A stretch of 64,000 nt of DNA. Origin: Listeria cornellensis FSL F6-0969. Its GTDB lineage: Bacteria > Bacillota > Bacilli > Lactobacillales > Listeriaceae. A program made the position numbers and the translations under genes. The notes beneath the pieces are model-generated. The model saw only the letters and a program-made list of their open reading frames with translations. It was not told the DNA's origin and made no database searches. The stretch lies in contig NZ_AODE01000019.1 in assembly GCF_000525855.1 (NCBI RefSeq), positions 124,001 to 188,000 of the forward strand, written 5' to 3'. Below are positions 28,091 to 38,218 of the stretch, one piece after another. Positions within the stretch are counted from its first letter, which is position 1; every line of letters starts with the position of its first letter.

Positions 28091-29578
28091 TTAAACAAAA
28101 GACGGGTCATCGTTACTGTATTCCGGAAAAATCGCAACCGCATCGATAAGAAAAGCGGCATTTAAAACCGTTCCGTCTTTTAATACGCCTTGCACTTTTA
28201 TTTGCGGCGTGACTGGCGTAGTTGGTGGTTGTTTTGCTGCCGGGTCGATTGTTTTGAATGTGTATGAAATTTCATGCCACCCTACCGCCTCACTATTACG
28301 TAATTGCGCCGGCATTTCTGTCGTTGTTGCAACATCACCAGACGCAGCAAAATTAATATAAGCGATATTAGTCAATGGCTTTACTTTTAGTCGAATCGTA
28401 TGGCTGAAGCCCGTCCGGATTGTTGGCAACACGATTGTCACGCCATGATAATTAGCTTTTGTTGTTACTTTAATTGCCTGATTTCCAGAAATGTAATCTG
28501 TCAATTCAGAGGTGAGCGCTGACAAGCTAGCATTGGACGATTTGATAGGTAGCGTCTGCCCACTCATAAGCGATGGATTAGCTAACAAGTTCTTGTGTGT
28601 TTGTTTAGCATCATAGACGATGACCTCCCCGTCAGCAAGGCTTGCATCGGCATGGATATTTTGTAATCCTAACGCTGCCATATTGAGTGATAACATAGCT
28701 CCATTAAGATAACGAATCCCATTTGCATTCTGACCAAAAGCAATACTTTCAATCGTGGCAGCTCCACCATCTACAAAAATAGATCCCGTCGCAATATTCA
28801 AATTGCGCACAGCTATTGACTCGCTATTTGTCAAATCAATCGCATGAGCATAGCCGTTCTCCAAGCCAGTCTCATCTAATTCTTCAATCCAACCATTCGA
28901 AATAGTCCCCACGGAGCAATCCGTTACACGAATCGAATTTCCCATTAACGCATTAGGGCCTCCCGCAATATTAAACCCCTCTAATTGAAACACATTAGCG
29001 TTCGTCAGCGCTAGACCAGAACTATATTTCCCAATAATTTCAATATTCGTCATCATCACAGCATTACCTAGTATTTCCAACGCACTATCCCCCATATTCG
29101 TGCTGTTTTTATTGTATATGGAAAGCTTGTCAATACTAAGCATGCTATACATCTTCAATCCAATATTCAAAACACGTTGAAAATTCATCACGCGAATATT
29201 TTGAACCGTACACGCAGAAACATTATTATCACATTTCAAAAGTCCAAAATGCGGGGTATTAGACGCTGGATTTGCGTTAAAAGTTAAGCCCTCTATTTCC
29301 CACCCTTTTGTCTCTGCACCTAAATTATCAAATAACCACTGATCCTCGGCCAATTTCACCGATAGCACACTCGCTTCCTGAATCCCAAATATCGTTAGCC
29401 CACTTGGAAAAGGCAACGTCCCTGTTACTTTATAAATACCCGGTGGAAAATATACTTGCTTTACGCTTACCCCGCCAGAAAGCGCCGCATTTATAGCACT
29501 CCTTAACGCTTCTGTATCATCCGTTTGTCCATCCCCTAACGCCCCAAAATCCTTTACATCAATACGTACACTACTCAT
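28091..29578 (-). CDS. right-handed beta-helix protein, pectate-lyase-3 domain
   Basis: 495 residues from MSSVRIDVKDFGALGDGQTD, the signature start of the Pectate_lyase_3/pre-neck-appendage fold (VKDFGALGDGQTDDTEAL, then FPPGIYKVTGTL). Middle 90-330 has repeating short strands of a beta-helix (IRVMNFQRV, NIEIIGKYSSG). The C-terminal 160 residues look like a separate carbohydrate-binding-type beta sandwich. No signal peptide, so it may be phage-derived or released by lysis. The AGGAGGGG site fits this ATG, not the one three codons upstream. A strong promoter with a LexA-like box precedes it. Substrate unknown. Confidence 0.75.
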   Translation of the reverse strand: MSSVRIDVKDFGALGDGQTDDTEALRSAINAALSGGVSVKQVYFPPGIYKVTGTLPFPSGLTIFGIQEASVLSVKLAEDQWLFDNLGAETKGWEIEGLTFNANPASNTPHFGLLKCDNNVSACTVQNIRVMNFQRVLNIGLKMYSMLSIDKLSIYNKNSTNMGDSALEILGNAVMMTNIEIIGKYSSGLALTNANVFQLEGFNIAGGPNALMGNSIRVTDCSVGTISNGWIEELDETGLENGYAHAIDLTNSESIAVRNLNIATGSIFVDGGAATIESIAFGQNANGIRYLNGAMLSLNMAALGLQNIHADASLADGEVIVYDAKQTHKNLLANPSLMSGQTLPIKSSNASLSALTSELTDYISGNQAIKVTTKANYHGVTIVLPTIRTGFSHTIRLKVKPLTNIAYINFAASGDVATTTEMPAQLRNSEAVGWHEISYTFKTIDPAAKQPPTTPVTPQIKVQGVLKDGTVLNAAFLIDAVAIFPEYSNDDPSFV

Positions 29579-29599
29579 AAACACCATTCCCCTCCTCGA

Positions 29600-29620
29600 A
29601 AACGAACGAATGTTCTTGTT
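29600..29620 (-). promoter_or_regulatory. LexA-like SOS box upstream of the beta-helix gene
   Basis: The minus strand matches the L. monocytogenes LexA consensus I remember at 18 of 21 positions. It contains the core GAACATTCGTTC, close to the Bacillus GAAC-N4-GTTC form. It lies just downstream of the -10 box, a repressing position. Confidence 0.6.
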
Positions 29621-29632
29621 CGTTTTTTTAAA

Positions 29633-29660
29633 ATTATACAGGATTTAGAAGAATTGTCAA
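29633..29660 (-). promoter_or_regulatory. sigma-A promoter of the beta-helix gene
   Basis: Perfect TTGACA (29655-29660) and TATAAT (29633-29638) with a 16-base spacer. Confidence 0.75.
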
Positions 29661-29672
29661 ATAAATAGCAAT

Positions 29673-29713
29673 AAAAAAAAAGGCTGCACTTAGTTAGGAG
29701 CTAAGTACAGCAT
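29673..29713 (-). terminator. terminator of the MarR-efflux operon
   Basis: GCTGTACTTAG pairs with CTAAGTGCAGC, then T9 on the minus strand. Confidence 0.88.
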
Positions 29714-29719
29714 GTTTGA

Positions 29720-31194
29720 TTAATGTTCGATGACTTCCGTTTTACTTACAATCGGAGCCAATGATTGTTTTTTCTTTTTGATAAATATTGCCAAAATGAC
29801 AGCGATAACCGAAAGAATAGAGGATACAAGGAAAGCTGTCTCAATACCATGAATCAACACATGGTTCGCAATTTGTTCTTTTGTTTTCCCCGCAACATCC
29901 GCTGCAGTTAAATTCTCACCAAAGCTTTTCGCACTTTTTGACATGGTGGTTATGAGTAGTGCCGTTCCTAGCGAGCCTGCGATTTGCCGGACAGTGTTAA
30001 ACATCGCCGAGCCGTGCGCCGCCATCGAAAGTGGTAATGAGTTGAGCGCTGCCGTTTGAAGCGGCATCATCACCATCGCCATTCCGCTTGCCCGAATGGT
30101 TTGCACGATGACGATATACGTTAAAGTCGTGCTTTCATCGAGATTTGTAAACATAAATGTCGTCACAGCCATGATAATAAGGCCAATTAATGACAAATAT
30201 TTCGCGCCGAAGCGGTCAAACATAACCCCAGTTATTGGTGAAAGTGCCGCGGTCATCACAGCCCCTGGTAAAAGCACGAGCCTGATTCTAGCGGTGTGAA
30301 ATGTCGTACACTTTGCAAGAAGATTGGGAATAAAAGCATACCGCCGTATAATCCCATCATAACAAAGAAACTAATGGTTGTTGTCAAAGTAAATGTTCTG
30401 TGCTTAAATACGTTGAAATTTAGTAACGGTGCTTTCGCGCGACCTTGGTACCAAATGAATACAGCCAATACAACAAATCCTACTAACACGAATCCAAGCA
30501 CTTTCGCAGATAGGAAATCATGATCCCCCGCGTTACTGAAGCCTAGTAATAGACTACCAAACCCGATAGTCGATAAAATAACCCCGAAAAAATCCAATTT
30601 TGGAAAAGTACGTTTCCCGACATTTTTCAGTAAGAAAAAGGCCACGACAACATCGAGAATTGCGAATGGGATAATAATGTAAAAAAGATTTCGCCAATCA
30701 TATTCCTGCACAATCCAACCAGATAACGTCGGCCCAATCGCTGGTGCAAAGTTCATCGCAAGGCCAATCAGTCCCATTGCTCTACCGCGTCGCTCCATTG
30801 GGAAAAGATTTAGTACAACCACGGTTAAAAGTGGCATCACGATACCCGCACCAATCGCTTGCACCATCCGCCCAATAATAAGTACGGTATAATCCCCTGC
30901 AAAACCAGAAATCGTTGTACCAATTGCAAAGGTAACCATCGCAAATAAGTATAGTTGTCTCGTCGTAAATCGTTCAATTAAGAAGGCCGTCATCGGAATC
31001 ATCACACCATTGACAAGCATAAACCCTGTCGTTAGCCATTGTCCTTGACTCGCCGTAATATTGAAATCTGTCATAATACTTGGGAGTGCCACATTCATCA
31101 ACGTTTGGTTCAAGATTGTGACAAATGCCCCCATCAGCATCACGATTAAGATACCATTTGTTTTAATTCCATCACTCGCTGCTTTCATATTCAT
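29720..31194 (-). CDS. MFS multidrug efflux transporter (DHA2/EmrB type), frameshifted
   Basis: Starts MNMKAASDGIKTNGILIVML. About 14 hydrophobic helices are expected. The DHA2 motifs are visible: LTTGFMLVNGVMIPMTAFL and the motif C-like MNFAPAIGPTLSGWIVQ. One base is missing near 30281-30282 (after LESG); adding one restores LVLLPGAVMTAALSPITG, a full 491-residue transporter. It exports drugs or lipids with proton exchange. Coupled to the upstream marR by a one-base TAATG overlap; MarR is likely its repressor. Confidence 0.87.
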
Positions 31195-31636
31195 TATTCC
31201 GCTTCTCCTTTTCGTTCTAGTAACGCAATCATTTTGTCATGTGTTGCGAGCATAGCCCTCAGTTCTTCCGAGTCTATTTCTAACACCGCCTCTAAACGGT
31301 CAAAAAAAAAACATCGTACGTTTCATCCACTTTTGCGAGGCCTTCTGGGGTTAGTTGTAAATTCAGCGCCCGACGATTGCCTTCATCGCGTCCCCGCGTT
31401 AAGTAATTCGCCTTCACCAACCGATCAACAATCCCACTCATCGTGCTCTTATTCACGCGCACACGTTCTGCCAGTTCACCTAACGTCAAATGCGGCTCCC
31501 TTTTCAACGTACCTAATGAAAATAATTGTACGGTTGTAATGTCACGTTTTGTTGCCTCTTCTTGTAAGTAATGATGTATTTTACGCTGCATCGTTCGAAA
31601 AGAGAGAACTACCTCACGTATTAATTTCTCATTCAA
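31194..31636 (-). CDS. MarR family regulator of the efflux pump, frameshifted
   Basis: TTG start (MNEKLIREVVLSFRTM) with an AGGAGG site. The winged helix is visible: LTLGELAERVRVNKSTMSGIVDRLVKANYLTRGRDEGNRR (about 50-90). A T10 run (31302-31311) breaks the frame near the end. A shift of two fewer or one more T restores FDRLEAVLEIDSEELRAML and a stop at 31194. MarR proteins bind operators near their own promoter and release with ligand; here it likely controls itself and the efflux pump. Confidence 0.83.
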
Positions 31637-31794
31637 ATTCCGTTCTCCTCCTTTAATGTTCACAAGCGAAAGATTCGCACGCGAACTATTAACAACGCTT
31701 ATTATACGCCGATTCCACATGATGTCAAGTAGCTTTTTTCATGAAAGCGGGCACAATAACCGTATAGCAACGAATATTTTTTATATGTCATTAT

Positions 31795-32145
31795 TTATAT
31801 ACATTTCGTTCCCTGATGAAAAACGAGTTGCCATCTAGCATCATTGAATTTCCAGATCGAGCTTCGTAGTGATTCTTGTTTTTGCGCGGCATTAAAAATA
31901 CGATACGTCGCCAAAACAACATTTTCCGCTAATTCCCGTATTTCAAAATCGCTCAAAGCCATCTCCACTTCCCCGATACCATCCTCGCTAATCGATTCAT
32001 TTTTGTAAAGCACGCGTCCAGAACTCCCAAATTCGAAAAAATCCTCCGCCAAAATGCATTGCAACGCTTCCCGAGATGATCGAATTTCTGGCTTTAGTAA
32101 TTGTTCCTCCAATTGTTGCAAGGCCGTTTTTAGTGAATTATCCAT
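31795..32145 (-). CDS. DUF4440/NTF2-like small protein
   Basis: 116 residues, MDNSLKTALQQLEEQLLKPEIR. Pattern of the SnoaL/DUF4440 fold: LLKPEIRSSREALQCILAEDFFEFGSSG at the start, then VLATYRIFN and SSIWKFNDARWQLVFHQGT at the end. Possibly a ligand-binding or enzyme-like protein; function unknown. No signal peptide. Monocistronic, between marR and dat. Confidence 0.75.
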   Translation of the reverse strand: MDNSLKTALQQLEEQLLKPEIRSSREALQCILAEDFFEFGSSGRVLYKNESISEDGIGEVEMALSDFEIRELAENVVLATYRIFNAAQKQESLRSSIWKFNDARWQLVFHQGTKCI

Positions 32146-32163
32146 TTTAAAAACCTCTCAATC

Positions 32164-32206
32164 AAAAAAAACCGAATCGATTCATCTACTCATGAATCCA
32201 TCCGGT
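32164..32206 (-). terminator. terminator of dat
   Basis: ACCGGATGGATTCAT pairs with ATGAATCGATTCGGT, then T8 on the minus strand. Confidence 0.85.
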
Positions 32207-32216
32207 CTCATCATTT

Positions 32217-33080
32217 TTAGTTTACTGCCAATTCCCCACATTGCTGCATAATTTCTTTTGTAAAGGCGTCGTGCAATTTTTTCGTTATCGGTCCGCGTTT
32301 GCCATCGCCAACGACTTTACCATCAATTTCGACAATCGGTGTCACTTCAATCGTTGTGCTGGAAATAAACACTTCGTCCGCAGCCGCCAAATCAGTTAGC
32401 GTAAAGCCAGATTCAACAACTGGAATACCGTTCTCTTCTGCCACTCGCAAAATAATTTGGCGTGTAATACCTTCTAAAATCAGATTGTTAGAAGCATGCG
32501 TCATCAGTTTGCCATCTTTAATCATGTAAGCATTCGCAGCAGAACCTTCTGTCACGTTTTCCCCACGGTGCAGAATCGCTTCAAACGCCCCGGCTTGATG
32601 CGCTTTATTTTTTGCAATCGAATTTCCTAGTAAGTTAAGGCTCTTAATATCGCAGCGCAACCAGCGAACATCCTCTTCCAGAATTGCTTTTCGGCCGTTC
32701 TCAAATAGCGTCGTATCACGCGGAACTTCGCTAGCGGAGGCCGTGAGAACAGCTTCAGGCGGCGTGCTTGGAATCACATGATTACGTGGCGACTGCTCCC
32801 CACGCGTGATTTGAAGATACACATTACCAGTCCCAATATTGTTCGCTTTCATCAAACTGTCCACAAGCGCGCGCAATTCCGGCTTGCTATAAGGAATCAC
32901 AAGATCAATTTTGGCCGCGCTAGCATACAAACGCTCGATATGCTCATCATATGTAAAAAATTGGCCATTATACATACGAATAACCTCGTAAACCCCGTCT
33001 CCGAACTGGTAACCTCTATCTTCAACATCAACTTTTGCTTCATCACGTTCTATTAATTGGTTCTTCACTAATACTTTCAT
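32217..33080 (-). CDS. dat: D-amino acid aminotransferase
   Basis: 287 residues from MKVLVKNQLIERDEAKVDVE, with a GGAG site. PLP class IV fold: GYQFGDGVYEVIR near 22-34, the PLP lysine in CDIKSLNLLGN near 143, and TEGSAANAYMIKDGKL near 175. Dat makes D-Ala/D-Glu from keto acids, feeding cell wall precursors. In Listeria it partners with racemases. Sits beside pepV as in L. monocytogenes. Confidence 0.94.
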   Translation of the reverse strand: MKVLVKNQLIERDEAKVDVEDRGYQFGDGVYEVIRMYNGQFFTYDEHIERLYASAAKIDLVIPYSKPELRALVDSLMKANNIGTGNVYLQITRGEQSPRNHVIPSTPPEAVLTASASEVPRDTTLFENGRKAILEEDVRWLRCDIKSLNLLGNSIAKNKAHQAGAFEAILHRGENVTEGSAANAYMIKDGKLMTHASNNLILEGITRQIILRVAEENGIPVVESGFTLTDLAAADEVFISSTTIEVTPIVEIDGKVVGDGKRGPITKKLHDAFTKEIMQQCGELAVN

Positions 33081-33214
33081 CTCTTCAGCACTCCTTCGCG
33101 AATGTTTTTGCAACTATCTAAAAATTCCAATCAAGACCAGGGCAGAGGGCAAAACCTGCGTTTCGTTCCTCTGCTACATCCAGTCTGAATCTTAATTTTT
33201 TTCAATTATATACT

Positions 33215-34627
33215 TTACTTCGCTAGTTTGTAAAGGGCTTCGGCGTAAATTGCAATGGTTTTAATTAAATCGTCGAAATACGCGAACTCATCTTTTTGAT
33301 GCATGGTGTCTTCGCGGCCTGGGAATAGCGCTCCAAAAGCAACACCAGTCTCCATGTGACGCGCATAAGTTCCACCACCAATAGCGAGTAATGTTGCTTC
33401 TTCGCCAGTTTGGTTCGTGTAGACTTCTTGCAACGTTTGGATTAGCGGATGGTCTTTTGGTACGAATAATGGTTTAGAGTCGTCGTAATGCGTGTATTGA
33501 CCGTTATACTCGTTCACGACTGTCTCCATTTTAAGCTTCAGCTGATCCATGTTTGCTGTCACCGGATAACGGAAGTTCAGGCCATAACGACCGCCTTCTT
33601 CTACACTATAACGAATCACACCAACGTTCATCGTCAACTCGCCGCTCTCGTCGTCTTCATAGCGAATGCCAAGTTTCATCGCGCGCGAATCACCATATAA
33701 GTAATCTTTACCAAATGTTATAAAATCACTTGCAGCTCCCGTTTGCGTAAATTTGCCAAGGAATGCAACGAGATGAAGTCCAGCGTTAATACCATTATTT
33801 GGTTCCATCGCATGTGCCGCTTTACCGACCATGGAAATTGTCACCGTGTTGCCTGATTCTACTAGTTCACCAGCTAGTTTTGTTTCTTTTTGATACGCTG
33901 CGAATTTTTTAGAAAGCACGTCAAAATCTTTCACGTTCTCTAAAACTGCTTTCGCGTGGTCTGGTACCATATTATAACGCGCGCCAGATTCGAAACTAAT
34001 CAGACGGAAATCAGCGTTTCCTTCTTTTTCGCCGTCTTTGAAAGAAATATCAAGTTCAGAAATACCTTTTTCAGCGTGGATAATCGGGAATTCGGCATCT
34101 GGCACAAAGCCCATTGTTGGTTGTTCTTCTGTTTCGAAATAACGCTCTACGCACGACATACCACTTTCTTCATCCGAACCGTAAATCATCCGAACGCGGC
34201 GTGATAGCGGTAAATCAAGTTCTTTAATAATTTTCATCGCATAGTAAGCAGCCATCGCTGGTCCTTTGTCATCCGCTGAACCTCGCGCGAATACTTTACC
34301 ATCTTTTAAAATCGGGTCAAATGGATCGTGTGACCAATCATCGCCAACCGGTACCACATCGACATGACCAAGCGCAGCAACTAGTTCTTCGCCTTGACCA
34401 AATTCAGCGTGCCCTGCAACATTGCCAACTTCTTTCGTTATAAAACCGTCTTTTGCCGCTAGTTCTAAAGCAAAATCCAATGCTTTTTTCACGTCTGGGC
34501 CAAATGGTGCGTCCTCCGTTGCTTTGGAATCATCGCGCACACTCGGAATGCTCAAAATCGCAAATAAGTCACGTTTGAAATCATCGCGGCGCTTCTCTAC
34601 TTCCTCTTGCCAATTGATCGTACTCAT
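33215..34627 (-). CDS. pepV: dipeptidase PepV, M20 family
   Basis: 470 residues. Di-zinc M20 motifs: ALGHVDVVPVGDDW (near 85-98), FARGSADDKGPAMAAYYA (near 112), YGSDEESGM (near 148), DAEFPIIHAEKG (near 175) and a late HMETGVAFGALFPG region. PepV cleaves dipeptides and unusual beta-Ala or D-amino-acid dipeptides. Cytoplasmic. Monocistronic, directly next to dat. Confidence 0.95.
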   Translation of the reverse strand: MSTINWQEEVEKRRDDFKRDLFAILSIPSVRDDSKATEDAPFGPDVKKALDFALELAAKDGFITKEVGNVAGHAEFGQGEELVAALGHVDVVPVGDDWSHDPFDPILKDGKVFARGSADDKGPAMAAYYAMKIIKELDLPLSRRVRMIYGSDEESGMSCVERYFETEEQPTMGFVPDAEFPIIHAEKGISELDISFKDGEKEGNADFRLISFESGARYNMVPDHAKAVLENVKDFDVLSKKFAAYQKETKLAGELVESGNTVTISMVGKAAHAMEPNNGINAGLHLVAFLGKFTQTGAASDFITFGKDYLYGDSRAMKLGIRYEDDESGELTMNVGVIRYSVEEGGRYGLNFRYPVTANMDQLKLKMETVVNEYNGQYTHYDDSKPLFVPKDHPLIQTLQEVYTNQTGEEATLLAIGGGTYARHMETGVAFGALFPGREDTMHQKDEFAYFDDLIKTIAIYAEALYKLAK

Positions 34628-34709
34628 ATTATAACAATCCCTTCAACAGTTAATTTACCTACTCCATTGTATACCCTTTTGCGCTCGTATGAAAGCATTT
34701 TGAGAAGAA

Positions 34710-35117
34710 TTACGACATAAATCCTTGAATCGCTTCAAAATCCCACCGGACCATCCGTGAGGCGAACACAACATCCATTCGTTCGAGGCTGCTCGCGTCA
34801 AGCGGAAACCATTCGTATGCTTGATGTTCACTTGAAAGCCGTACATCCCCATCTGGTTTTTCACATAAGTAAATCACGCCTGTTATTTGATATTCTGGTT
34901 GAAAAAATTCCCACGTGTCATACAGAATAAACGGTTGGACTTGAAGCCCTGTTTCTTCTTGCACTTCCCGAAATAGCGCCTCACCTTTCGTCTCTCCAAA
35001 GTTCATTCGTCCTCCTGGAAGCTCCCAGACATCGCCTTCTACACCTGCTTTTTTCAAAACTAAAAATTGGCCGTTATGTATGATGACTGCTTTTACTGCT
35101 GGAAAAATTGGTTTCAT
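34710..35117 (-). CDS. Nudix hydrolase
   Basis: 135 residues. The Nudix box is complete: GGRMNFGETKGEALFREV followed by QEETGL (about 36-58), with all catalytic Glu. Preceded by KKAGVEGDVWELPGG. Substrate not predictable. Divergent from nnrD; the two start regions share a short promoter zone. Confidence 0.9.
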   Translation of the reverse strand: MKPIFPAVKAVIIHNGQFLVLKKAGVEGDVWELPGGRMNFGETKGEALFREVQEETGLQVQPFILYDTWEFFQPEYQITGVIYLCEKPDGDVRLSSEHQAYEWFPLDASSLERMDVVFASRMVRWDFEAIQGFMS

Positions 35118-35153
35118 TTTACTTCACTCCTTTTGTGCATAGGTTATACTATA

Positions 35154-35182
35154 TTGGACAATTTGGCAAGTAGGTTTATAAT
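35154..35182 (+). promoter_or_regulatory. sigma-A promoter of nnrD
   Basis: TTGGAC (35154-35159), a 17-base spacer and TATAAT (35177-35182). Confidence 0.65.
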
Positions 35183-35233
35183 GGAGACTAAGATTACATA
35201 CTATAAAAGAAAATTTGGAAAGGTTGTGGCACA

Positions 35234-36077
35234 ATGAAAAAAAATCACGCCCAAGGTTATTTGCGCTTGGATCAAGCAGCGCGAAGAGGAGTCGAATAAA
35301 GGTGATTATGGTCGCGTCTTATTAATTGGCGGTACAGAACGGCTTGGTGGTGCGATTATTATGGCTGCACAAGGCGCGATTTATAGCGGCGCTGGACTTG
35401 TTACTGTCGCGACGCATCCTGTGAATCGATCGGCACTCCACGCAAGACTCCCAGAAGCGATGTGCCTCGATTATAATGATACGGACTATTTAGTCGAGAT
35501 GTTGCCACAATTTGATACCATCTTAATTGGACCAGGACTTGGCGTAGACAAGATGGCGCAACAGCTTTTGTCGCTCGTTTGCGAACACGCCCACAAGGAT
35601 CAGCGCGTCGTAATCGATGGGGATGGGATTACGCTATACGCTTCGCAAGATTTCCAAAAACCAAATGCGGCGCTTGTTTTCACGCCTCACCGTAAGGAAT
35701 GGGAACGACTGACGCATATGGAAACCGAAAATTTAGATGATATCACAAACCAGGATTTTGCGACAGAACTCGACGCGATTGTCGTTTTGAAAGACCACCG
35801 TACGCGTGTCTACATTGGCGAAGATATTTGGCAAAACATTTACGGAACTCCAGCCATGGCAACGGGCGGTATGGGTGATACGCTGGCGGGTATGATTGCC
35901 GGACTACTCGGCCAACTAGAGAAACCAAAACATGCGGTTCTAACTGCCGTATTTTTGCATAGTTATATCGGGGAGACGCTGGCGAAGAAGAAATATGTCG
36001 TCCTACCTACCGAAGTCGCCGAACAAATCCCTTATTATTTGAAGAAATTTAGTGAAACAGACGATAATCCGTATTAA
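35234..36077 (+). CDS. nnrD: ADP-dependent NAD(P)H-hydrate dehydratase, frameshifted
   Basis: The true start reads MKKITPKVICAWIKQREEES if one A is removed from the A8 run at 35237-35244, right after the ATG. Full length is 280 residues. Ribokinase-like fold: GTERLGGAIIMAAQGAIYSGAG, GPGLGVD, and the catalytic/ADP motif TGGMGDTLAGMIAGLLGQ. The enzyme repairs damaged NAD(P)H hydrates. As sequenced, only the part from about 35361 is readable as one frame. Confidence 0.9.
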
Positions 36078-36152
36078 CGTCATATGTATAGCTCCTTTTT
36101 AAAATTTCCCATATTTCTAAGTTATAGCATCTCCAAAATCATTTGAATAGCC

Positions 36153-36191
36153 TAAAAAAGCTTGCAAAGTCTAGATACGACCTGCAAGCTT
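36153..36191 (-). terminator. terminator of the flippase-small protein operon
   Basis: AAGCTTGCA and TGCAAGCTT perfect arms, then T6 on the minus strand. Confidence 0.8.
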
Positions 36192-36197
36192 TATTCG

Positions 36198-36395
36198 TTA
36201 TTCTTTTGTTCTTGGAAGTTTCAATCCAATCGTCATGCCAACTAATAAAGAAGCAAGCATGGCGAATGGAATGGCAACCCAAATGTAGTCTAGAAATAGT
36301 GCGCCCAGTCCTGCTATGGCGCAAATCACGCCGAGTGTCAAAAATACGCGGGCTCGCCGTGCTTCTTTTGACCGCTTTCTTGTTCGTTTTTCCAT
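36198..36395 (-). CDS. small two-helix membrane protein
   Basis: 65 residues. Basic N-terminus MEKRTRKRSKEARRAR, then two membrane helices (about 17-35 and 38-57), ending LKLPRTKE. 18 bases after the flippase gene on the same strand, so cotranscribed. Family not recognised; a similar small gene sits here in Listeria. Confidence 0.7.
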   Translation of the reverse strand: MEKRTRKRSKEARRARVFLTLGVICAIAGLGALFLDYIWVAIPFAMLASLLVGMTIGLKLPRTKE

Positions 36396-36413
36396 GATGT
36401 GTTTGCCTCCCTT

Positions 36414-38036
36414 TTATGCTTTTATGCGCAGTTTCCGGCGAATTGTTGCGGCTCTTGGGCCAAATACTTTGTCGAATAGGCGTAATCGCAAGCTTAGATA
36501 ACCGTATACGAACGCCCCTACCCCACCACAAAGGATGAGTAGAATCATCGAATTGAGCTTCGTTTCTGGATTAATAAACATCGTCAAACCTTGATATACA
36601 AGCAATACGGAGATTGCCATCGCTAAATTAAGGAGTAACATTAAGACCGTTCTTCTCAAAATGACACTGAAATTGTAGTTCGCGTATTTCCGAATAATGA
36701 TCATCGCGAAAATAACGGATACAGTATAGCCAAGTCCAGTGGCTGCAACGGAACCGCGCGCTCCCATCCACATCATCAGTGGCATTTGGAAAACGGATTT
36801 TGTCAATAAACCGATAAGTAGGCTCAAAATCGTGAATCGTTGCTCATCAATTCCTTGCAAAATCGCGGCCGTCACGCTGAATAAAGACAGTAAAATCGCG
36901 ACTGGTGCATAGAACGCCAAGATTTGAATTCCCGCAGGATCATGTTCATAAAACACCGTGTAAAGCGGTTCTGCGAGTAAGGACATCCCGATACAAGCTG
37001 GTAATGTGATGAAAAGTAGTACTTGGAAAACATCATTTAGTTGTTTTTTCACGTTTTCCTGTTCACCACGCGCATAGGCCGCCGTCACGAGAGGCACAAT
37101 CGTCATCGAAAACGCAGTCGCCAAACTGACTGGAATGATGACTAATTTTTGCGCACTGAAGTTAACGATACCGAGTAAATTCTCTGCTTCGTGGCCACTG
37201 TAGCCAATCCACGTTAAAATTCGGCCAAACGTGAACTGGTCGATTTGTTGGTAAAGTGAGCTGGCAATGCCGACAACAACGAATGGCACCGCCGTAATGA
37301 AAATATCTTTGTACATCGACGGTAATGAGACCGTCACTTCGCCTTTACTGGTTCGTAACAGGGCATCGAGACCTTTTTTGCGTTTGAAGAAGTACCAAAG
37401 TAGGCAGGCAAGACTCGCCAATGCGCCGATGAAAGCTGCAAACGTCGCGATACTGATGGCGCTAACGATTGTGCCGTGCAGGATATAAAGCACCGTTGCC
37501 GAACCGACAAGCAGGAACGCAATACGGACAATTTGCTCGATAACTTGTGAAACCGCAGAAGGCCCCATCGATTGGTACCCTTGGAAAAAGCCACGAATCA
37601 GGCTCATAACCGGGATAACAATAAGCGCAAAACTGACCGCACGGATAACCCCCGTCACGTCCTCAACCGTATAACCGCTACCTTCAATTGATTGCAACCC
37701 AGCAAGTACAGGCGCTAAAGCGTACATCGCGATAAAGCTGACAACACCCGTTGCGAGCATTAAGTAAACGCCCGTTCGGAATAAACGACGCCCAATTTCG
37801 TACTCGCCAATCGCGTTATATTTCGCGACATATTTCGCGACCGCTAGCGGAACACCAGCCGTTGCAATTCCTAGAAAAATTTGATACGGGACATACCCGA
37901 AATTATACAAAGTCATTGGTCCAGCGCCACCCATAATCCAATAAAATGGAATGACATAAAAAAGACCTAAAAATTTAGAAATAAAAGTTCCCAACGTTAA
38001 AATGAAAGTTCCTCGAAGTAGTTTTGATGAAGACAT
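36414..38036 (-). CDS. ytgP: MurJ/YtgP-type polysaccharide flippase
   Basis: 540 residues with about 14 membrane helices, MATE/MOP fold. Opening SSSKLLRGTFILTLGTFISKFLGLFYVIPF is typical of the YtgP group. In Bacillus YtgP is the MurJ lipid II flippase; other members move polysaccharide precursors. Here the lipid II role is inferred by orthology. Followed by a small membrane protein gene. Confidence 0.88.
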   Translation of the reverse strand: MSSSKLLRGTFILTLGTFISKFLGLFYVIPFYWIMGGAGPMTLYNFGYVPYQIFLGIATAGVPLAVAKYVAKYNAIGEYEIGRRLFRTGVYLMLATGVVSFIAMYALAPVLAGLQSIEGSGYTVEDVTGVIRAVSFALIVIPVMSLIRGFFQGYQSMGPSAVSQVIEQIVRIAFLLVGSATVLYILHGTIVSAISIATFAAFIGALASLACLLWYFFKRKKGLDALLRTSKGEVTVSLPSMYKDIFITAVPFVVVGIASSLYQQIDQFTFGRILTWIGYSGHEAENLLGIVNFSAQKLVIIPVSLATAFSMTIVPLVTAAYARGEQENVKKQLNDVFQVLLFITLPACIGMSLLAEPLYTVFYEHDPAGIQILAFYAPVAILLSLFSVTAAILQGIDEQRFTILSLLIGLLTKSVFQMPLMMWMGARGSVAATGLGYTVSVIFAMIIIRKYANYNFSVILRRTVLMLLLNLAMAISVLLVYQGLTMFINPETKLNSMILLILCGGVGAFVYGYLSLRLRLFDKVFGPRAATIRRKLRIKA

Positions 38037-38183
38037 AGACCTCGTCCTTTATTGTGAAGTGCTCGTTTTTGAGCCGATTAATGACACTCGCTTTTTCATA
38101 AAATAATGGTTTGTTTAAAACTCAACTAAATTTTAGTTTACTCCTTCTTGCACAAGCTTGCAATCATTAGTTGAAAATAAATA

Positions 38184-38216
38184 GAAAAAAAGCGGAAAAA
38201 TATCCGCTTTTTTTCT
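38184..38216 (-). terminator. terminator of the trp operon
   Basis: AGCGGATA pairs with TATCCGCT-type arms (AAAGCGGA...TCCGCTTT) around a T-rich loop, then T7 on the minus strand, directly after the trpA stop. Confidence 0.75.
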
Positions 38217-38218
38217 AT

